From CAYOVG01 sp964407285 (GTDB lineage Bacteria; Desulfobacterota; Syntrophobacteria; Syntrophobacterales; Syntrophobacteraceae), in assembly GCA_964407285.1 (NCBI GenBank), contig CAYOVG010000099.1, positions 1 through 19,596 of the forward strand: 19,596 bases of DNA, given 5' to 3'. Both the position numbers and the translations under genes were made by a program. The notes beneath the pieces are model-generated. The model saw nothing but the letters and a program-made list of their open reading frames with translations, did no database searches and was not told where the DNA came from. Numbering within the stretch: the stretch's first letter is position 1; every line of letters starts with the position of its first letter. This document shows, one piece after another, positions 15,803 through 19,596 of this stretch.

Positions 15803-17218
15803 ATGGCAAAATCAAACCTGCAGGAAGTACTGAAGCGGATTCCCGGCGTGGATGAAATGCTGAAGCTGGACGCCGTACGGGCCGGCATGGACAGGCACCC
15901 CCGCGGCCTGGTCGTCGAGAGCATTCGCCGGGTATTGGATGCAAAGCGCAAAGAGATCCTGGAGCGGCCGGAAGCTGTGCGGAACGTCGATCTCGACCCG
16001 TCCCGCCTGGTCGCGCTCGTGATGGACGACCTGGAGGCTCGCAGCCGGTTCACTTTGCAGCCGGTGATAAACGCAACCGGCATCGTGATCCACACCAATC
16101 TCGGCAGATCGTTGCTCCCCCGGGCGGCCGTCGAGAGGCTGCAACTGCTTTGCACCGGCTACAGCAACCTCGAGTACGATCTCGAAAAGGGCCGGAGGGG
16201 TTCCCGCTACGTGCATGCTGAATCGATTCTTCGCGAAATCACGGGGGCGGAAGGGGCGCTCGTCGTGAACAACAATGCCGGGGCCGTGCTCCTCGTGTTG
16301 AACACCCTGGCCAGTGGTAGGGAAGTGGTGGTTTCGCGCGGCCAATTGGTGGAGATAGGCGGCTCTTTCCGCATCCCCGACGTAATGAGGAGCAGCGGCG
16401 CCATCCTGCGGGAAGTGGGATGCACCAACCGCACCCACCCGAGAGACTACGAAAGCGCCGTCAACGATCAGACCGCCCTGCTGTTGAAGGTCCATTGCAG
16501 CAACTACAAAATCATCGGCTTTACATCGGAGATTTCGCTGGAGGAGCTGGTGGAGTTGGGAAGAAGGAAGGACCTGCCGGTCATGGAGGACCTGGGGAGC
16601 GGCTCGTTCGTGGATTTCTCCCAGTTCGGCCTGCAGCACGAACCCACGGTGCAGGAAACCATCCGGGCCGGGGTCGATGTGGTCACCTTCAGCGGCGATA
16701 AGCTGCTGGGCGGACCTCAGGCGGGAGTCATCGTGGGGCGCAAGGATATTATCGAGCGGTGCAAGAAGAACCCCCTGACCCGCGCTCTGCGGGTGGACAA
16801 GATGACCCTGGCGGCTCTGGAGGCGGTGTTGAGGCTCTACCGGGATGAGAGGCAGGCGCTCGATGCGGTGCCGACTCTTCGCATGATCACGACCCCTCTT
16901 TCCGTTCTGGAAGAGCGGGCTCAAGATTTGGCGACCGCGCTGACGGACGTTCTCGGCTCCGACGGACCGTTTCAGGTCGAAGTCATGCGGGGTCTTTCCC
17001 AGGTCGGCGGGGGATCGCTTCCGGAACAGAACATTCCCACGCGCGTGGTGGCGGTCCAATCGCTCGATCACGGCCCCAACCGGATCGAGGAGTATCTGCG
17101 CCGTTACACGCCTCCCATCATAGGGCGCATCGAGGACGACCGGTTCCTCATGGATGTGCGCACGCTTCGCCCGGAAGACCTGCCGGTCATTCGGCAGGCC
17201 TTCGACGCAATGGTTTGA
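15803..17218 (+). CDS. selA: L-seryl-tRNA(Sec) selenium transferase
   Basis: SelA converts seryl-tRNA(Sec) to selenocysteyl-tRNA(Sec) with selenophosphate and PLP in the cytoplasm. The protein aligns by eye with E. coli SelA throughout: PVINATGIVIHTNLGRSLL, EYDLEKGRRGSRYVHAE, VVNNNAGAVLL, VVSRGQLVEIGGSFRIPDVM, and the PLP-lysine motif FSGDKLLGGPQAG with K300 (E. coli K295). From ATG 15803 it has 471 residues against 463 in E. coli. The N terminus MAKSNLQEVLKRIPGVDEMLK fits the family. GGTGGAG lies immediately upstream; an ATG at 15773 would add 10 residues. No selB, selD or tRNA(Sec) gene is adjacent here. The gene's presence implies that the organism makes selenoproteins. Confidence 0.96.
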   Translation: MAKSNLQEVLKRIPGVDEMLKLDAVRAGMDRHPRGLVVESIRRVLDAKRKEILERPEAVRNVDLDPSRLVALVMDDLEARSRFTLQPVINATGIVIHTNLGRSLLPRAAVERLQLLCTGYSNLEYDLEKGRRGSRYVHAESILREITGAEGALVVNNNAGAVLLVLNTLASGREVVVSRGQLVEIGGSFRIPDVMRSSGAILREVGCTNRTHPRDYESAVNDQTALLLKVHCSNYKIIGFTSEISLEELVELGRRKDLPVMEDLGSGSFVDFSQFGLQHEPTVQETIRAGVDVVTFSGDKLLGGPQAGVIVGRKDIIERCKKNPLTRALRVDKMTLAALEAVLRLYRDERQALDAVPTLRMITTPLSVLEERAQDLATALTDVLGSDGPFQVEVMRGLSQVGGGSLPEQNIPTRVVAVQSLDHGPNRIEEYLRRYTPPIIGRIEDDRFLMDVRTLRPEDLPVIRQAFDAMV

Positions 17219-17225
17219 GCGGGAC

Positions 17226-17248
17226 GCTCCCGGTTTCGAAGCGGGAGC
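17226..17248. terminator. hairpin between convergent selA and dnaJ-like genes
   Basis: GCTCCCG (17226-17232) and CGGGAGC (17242-17248) form a perfect 7-bp GC-rich stem with a 9-nt loop, 8 bp past the selA stop in the 75-bp convergent gap. There is no long T-run on either side, so this is at best a weak or bidirectional terminator. Confidence 0.35.
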
Positions 17249-17293
17249 CGGCGCGCTTTCACCGGGAACGGGGAGCGAAGATGCGGTGTGTCC

Positions 17294-18235
17294 TTACTGC
17301 ACCATGAGGGTGATGTAGAGGTCTCCCCGCTGGTTCGACGCACTCGATATGGCCTGACCCATTTCCTTGAGTCTTAGCCGGGTGCCGGTTCTCACCCCCG
17401 CCGGTATCCGGACGGACACGCGTTTCCCATTACTGAGATGGGGCAGTTCCACTTCAATGACGGCCCCCGCGGCGGCCTGGGTCGGCGTAATACTCATCTG
17501 GTAGTTCATATCCCTGTCCGGGAAGACTGCATTCGGACGGTTCGCCGCGGTTTCCGAGATGTTGCCGGAATGGTTGGCGCCCGACGTTCCCAGCGCTTTC
17601 TCCATGATGAATTCCCCGACCTTCTTGCCCGCCTTTGCGAGGAGCGAGATCCCGGTCTGCAGGAGCCCCTTGGGCTTGGGCGGTTCGCTCCGAACCTGGC
17701 TCCGGCTGTTCCCCGCCGTAGTGGAACGGGCGCTTCCAGGCTTTTGTCCGGCCATGTCTCCGTAACGGAACACGCGGACCCCGCCGGGACCGGACCAGAA
17801 GAACCCCTGAAAGAAGGTGTTCTTGCCGCCGAAGAAAAGGTGGTTGATGAAGTTCTCATCGAAACGGAAACCCATTTTCTGGAATTCCCGCTGGATCTCT
17901 TCGAAAACGTCCCGTGCGTTGCCGTTTTTGAACAGGTCCTGGAATATCTCTTCCTGAGAATAGCTGAACCCGCCCGTACGGCCGTATCCCGTTGCGGCGC
18001 CGGGCCGCTGCTGGAACCCGAACCGCCTGTACTGGTCATATTGAGAACGCTTCTGAGGGTCGGCAAGGACCGCGTAGGCTTCACTGATCTTCTTGAACCG
18101 TTCCTCCGCCCGGGGGTCGCCGGGATTGCGGTCGGGATGGGTACTCAAAGCCAGCTTACGGTACGTCCGCTTTATTTCCTCCGCGGAAGCTTGCTGTGAA
18201 ACACCGAGAATTTGATAATAGTCTTCGTGAGGCAT
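17294..18235 (-). CDS. DnaJ-family (CbpA-like) J-domain co-chaperone without zinc finger
   Basis: J proteins stimulate the ATPase of DnaK/Hsp70 and deliver substrates. The N-terminal J domain (3-70) has the required HPD at 33-35 and QYDQYRRFGF at its end. A Gly/Phe-rich middle (about 72-160; FFGGKNTFFQGFFWSG) and a Ser/Lys-rich linker follow, then one C-terminal DnaJ beta domain (about 228-313; IEVELPHLSNGKRVSVRIPAGVRTGTRLRLKEMG). The CxxCxGxG zinc repeats of DnaJ are absent, and only one of the two usual C-terminal barrels is recognisable, so this is not the main DnaJ. ATG 18235 has AGAGG 8 nt upstream; a TTG at 18238 directly precedes it. It is alone, convergent with selA and divergent from the DUF4412 gene. 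No dnaK or grpE is nearby. Confidence 0.88.
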   Translation of the reverse strand: MPHEDYYQILGVSQQASAEEIKRTYRKLALSTHPDRNPGDPRAEERFKKISEAYAVLADPQKRSQYDQYRRFGFQQRPGAATGYGRTGGFSYSQEEIFQDLFKNGNARDVFEEIQREFQKMGFRFDENFINHLFFGGKNTFFQGFFWSGPGGVRVFRYGDMAGQKPGSARSTTAGNSRSQVRSEPPKPKGLLQTGISLLAKAGKKVGEFIMEKALGTSGANHSGNISETAANRPNAVFPDRDMNYQMSITPTQAAAGAVIEVELPHLSNGKRVSVRIPAGVRTGTRLRLKEMGQAISSASNQRGDLYITLMVQ

Positions 18236-18328
18236 CAAATATTCCTCTCCTTACTAACCTGATAGTCAGGGTCCACGGGGACTCCAGGGCCGACTCAGCA
18301 TCATCGTACACCAATAATTTAACGCATT

Positions 18329-18357
18329 ATTATAAACATAACAGGGGGGGATGACAA
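18329..18357 (-). promoter_or_regulatory. sigma70-type promoter for the dnaJ-like gene
   Basis: On the minus strand TTGTCA (18357-18352) and a perfect TATAAT (18334-18329) are 17 bp apart. Transcription would start near 18322, leaving a leader of about 85 nt. No CIRCE-type heat-shock repeat is visible beside it. The spacer contains a run of seven C on the coding strand. Confidence 0.6.
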
Positions 18358-18452
18358 CTGAAACACATATATTACAGCGCCGGATTACGGACGATCGGCC
18401 GATGCGTTTTTCCGGGCATTCGGAATTCCCTTCGGAGCGCGGCGGGTCTTTG

Positions 18453-18480
18453 TTGCAATTTGGTAGATTTATTGTATTAT
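18453..18480 (+). promoter_or_regulatory. sigma70-type promoter for the DUF4412 gene
   Basis: TTGCAA (18453-18458) and TATTAT (18475-18480) with a 16-bp spacer lie in a locally AT-rich stretch. Transcription would start near 18487, about 60 nt before the GTG start of the downstream gene. Confidence 0.5.
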
Positions 18481-18547
18481 CCGTGTTCGTAGTGTTAAAC
18501 GGCTTCAATAGCTCGTTTTGATAGCCCCACGGAAGGAGGATATAACG

Positions 18548-19243
18548 GTGGAGAGAGCGCACCCCTGTAGACCGCTCGTGCTCGTTGTCTCATTCGCGGT
18601 GATTGCATGCGTGTTTTTCTGGTCCGGCGCGTGCAGCGCCGTGGACTTCTCGGCAGACCTGTTCATGGAGGAGAAAGGGGATCAGAAAATTACGGGAAAA
18701 ATCTTCGTCCAGGGAGATAAGATCCGGCAGGAGATAGTGGAGGAGGGCGAAAAGCAGGTCATGATTTTTCGCCCCGACAAGGGCGTGATATGGCTGATCA
18801 CTCCGGATGAAGAGATGTACATGGAGATGCCTTACCAGGCCGACAACAAGAGGTTCGAGAAATGGTCGCCGGAACGGGAGAGCAACGCGCGTTTCCTCGG
18901 GAACGAGACTGTTTCGGGACTGGCCTGCAAGAAGTACGAGATTCAAGATGACGGGGAGAAGACATTCTTCTGGGTGTCGGACATGATCCCGTTTCCCGTG
19001 AAGGTGCAATACAGGAATGGGGTCAGGGAATATAAAAGCATAAAGGAAAACGCCCTTTCGGATTCCCTGTTCGATGTTCCCGCGGAGTACACCAAAATAG
19101 TGATGCCCGTCGTTCCGAACGAGGACCTGTCGGATGCCGGCGCCTTACCGCAAGCCGCCGTTCCACGGAATGCGGAAGCCGCTCCGGTGAAGTCGGAAAC
19201 GACGGGAGCACGGAGCAAGGAAGCCGGCGGCGCGCGGCGGTAA
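18548..19243 (+). CDS. exported DUF4412 / LolA-like protein of unknown role
   Basis: This 231-residue protein has an N-terminal export signal (hydrophobic LVLVVSFAVIACVFFW, 10-25) with a likely cleavage near ACSA-VDF. A VIAC lipobox at about 18-21 is a weaker lipoprotein option. The mature part (about 34-180) looks like DUF4412: FSADLFMEEKGDQKITGKIFVQGDKIRQE, then MIFRPDKGVIWLITPDEEMYMEMPY and VSGLACKKYEIQDDGEKTFFWVSD, a beta-rich fold reminiscent of the lipoprotein carrier LolA. The tail is Ala/Ser/Lys-rich and low in complexity. GTG 18548 is chosen because a perfect AGGAGG (18534-18539) lies 8 nt upstream; an in-frame ATG at 18518 precedes that ribosome site and is rejected. It has its own promoter. 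The biological role is unknown. Confidence 0.82.
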   Translation: MERAHPCRPLVLVVSFAVIACVFFWSGACSAVDFSADLFMEEKGDQKITGKIFVQGDKIRQEIVEEGEKQVMIFRPDKGVIWLITPDEEMYMEMPYQADNKRFEKWSPERESNARFLGNETVSGLACKKYEIQDDGEKTFFWVSDMIPFPVKVQYRNGVREYKSIKENALSDSLFDVPAEYTKIVMPVVPNEDLSDAGALPQAAVPRNAEAAPVKSETTGARSKEAGGARR

Positions 19244-19273
19244 GGCGGCTCGCCCGGCGCATCTTCGGACCAT

Positions 19274-19368
19274 TTCACGGAGACGGAGGTCGGGAGTCGG
19301 AGATCGGAATGGACTAGGATTCTTCCGACATCCGACCACCGACTTCCGACCTCCGTCTCCGTAGTGAA
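19274..19368. repeat. large imperfect palindrome made of 7-bp repeats
   Basis: A 22-bp left arm (19279-19300) pairs with a 22-bp right arm (19339-19360) with one mismatch. The stem extends outwards through TTCAC (19274-19278) and GTGAA (19364-19368) past a 3-nt bulge, and inwards through TCGGAA (19304-19309) and TTCCGA (19323-19328). Both arms are runs of a degenerate heptad: GTCGGGA-GTCGGAG-ATCGGAA on the left, CCGACAT-CCGACCA-CCGACTT-CCGACCT on the right. It starts 30 bp past the DUF4412 stop, between convergent genes, so it might help end both transcripts. No T-run is present, and a dispersed non-autonomous element is equally possible. Confidence 0.7.
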
Positions 19369-19466
19369 CAAAGCTTCTTCCAAGAGACTTCGACCTCGCA
19401 ATCCGCAGCCGGTAACCCGTATTTCTCTCGCCCCGCAACCCACACCACAATCCGTCCTCACCACGA

Positions 19467-19596
19467 TCAGTTGAGGAACACGCTTTTGTAGTAGTCCATG
19501 CGCTCGATGATGGCCCCGGCGCCCCGGATGACCGAGCGCAACGGATCTTCGGAGATGAAGACCTCGACCCCGATGTTGTCCTGGATGAGGTGCTTC
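19467..19596 (-). CDS. mreB: MreB-like rod shape-determining protein, C-terminal end (cut by window edge)
   Basis: Only the last 42 codons and the TGA stop are inside the window; the gene continues to the right. The visible end contains GVEVFISEDPLRSVIRGAGAI, matching the style of the MreB/Mbl C terminus (a V.VAEDPL..V..G.G.. pattern followed by a short amphipathic tail), and finishes ERMDYYKSVFLN. MreB is the bacterial actin that guides lateral wall synthesis. A RodZ-like partner is encoded about 8.6 kb to the left. The family call rests on a short stretch, and another actin-like ATPase remains possible. Confidence 0.72.
   Translation of the reverse strand, partial: KHLIQDNIGVEVFISEDPLRSVIRGAGAIIERMDYYKSVFLN

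Noticed and set aside
15812..17071. Minus-strand open frame of 419 codons
   Set aside because: It is antisense to selA and has no family features.
18943..19464. Minus-strand ORF of 173 codons at the right end
   Set aside because: It runs through the palindrome and antisense to the DUF4412 gene; the real minus-strand gene is the MreB-like C terminus starting its stop at 19467 in another frame.

Overview
The window is GC-rich chromosomal DNA of a Gram-negative bacterium. The gene set is envelope assembly (SurA-like chaperone, RodZ-like and MreB-like shape proteins), a CcdA/TlpA thiol-redox pair, selenocysteine synthesis (SelA), an HD-GYP response regulator and glycogen enzymes. This, plus the order mfd-surA-rodZ-recO, fits an anaerobic deltaproteobacterium (Desulfobacterota), perhaps a Syntrophobacter-like sulfate reducer or syntroph. 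That placement is inferred from gene content and protein style, not from a search.

Layout. Positions 1-1086 hold a minus-strand Cas6-type CRISPR RNA-processing RAMP protein, and any partner genes must lie left of the window. Positions 1087-2296 are poor in genes: one doubtful ORF abuts cas6, followed by a markedly AT-rich tract (about 30% GC at 1921-2040) and a nested inverted repeat behind malQ. Next come malQ (minus), a 541-bp spacer rich in small palindromes, a receiver/HD-GYP response regulator (plus) and, convergent with it, glgC (minus). malQ and glgC both belong to alpha-glucan/glycogen metabolism.

From 15608 down to 7744 runs a compact minus-strand series that reads as one operon or closely linked units: mfd, surA-like, rodZ-like, recO, ccdA, tlpA-like. 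It combines transcription-coupled and recombinational DNA repair with periplasmic folding and redox proteins and a cell-shape protein. selA diverges from mfd behind a good sigma70-type promoter. A DnaJ-family protein without a zinc finger (minus) and an exported DUF4412-type protein (plus) diverge from each other, each with a recognisable promoter. The right edge has a roughly 95-bp imperfect palindrome built of 7-bp repeats, then the last 42 codons of an MreB-like protein.

Most of the window is recognisable housekeeping or accessory genes. I found no CRISPR array, transposase, tRNA or rRNA, and no clear undescribed multigene system. The most unusual material is non-coding: the nested inverted repeat at 2194-2261, the palindrome-rich leader before the HD-GYP gene, the 15-bp repeats inside rodZ and the heptad-repeat palindrome at 19274-19368.
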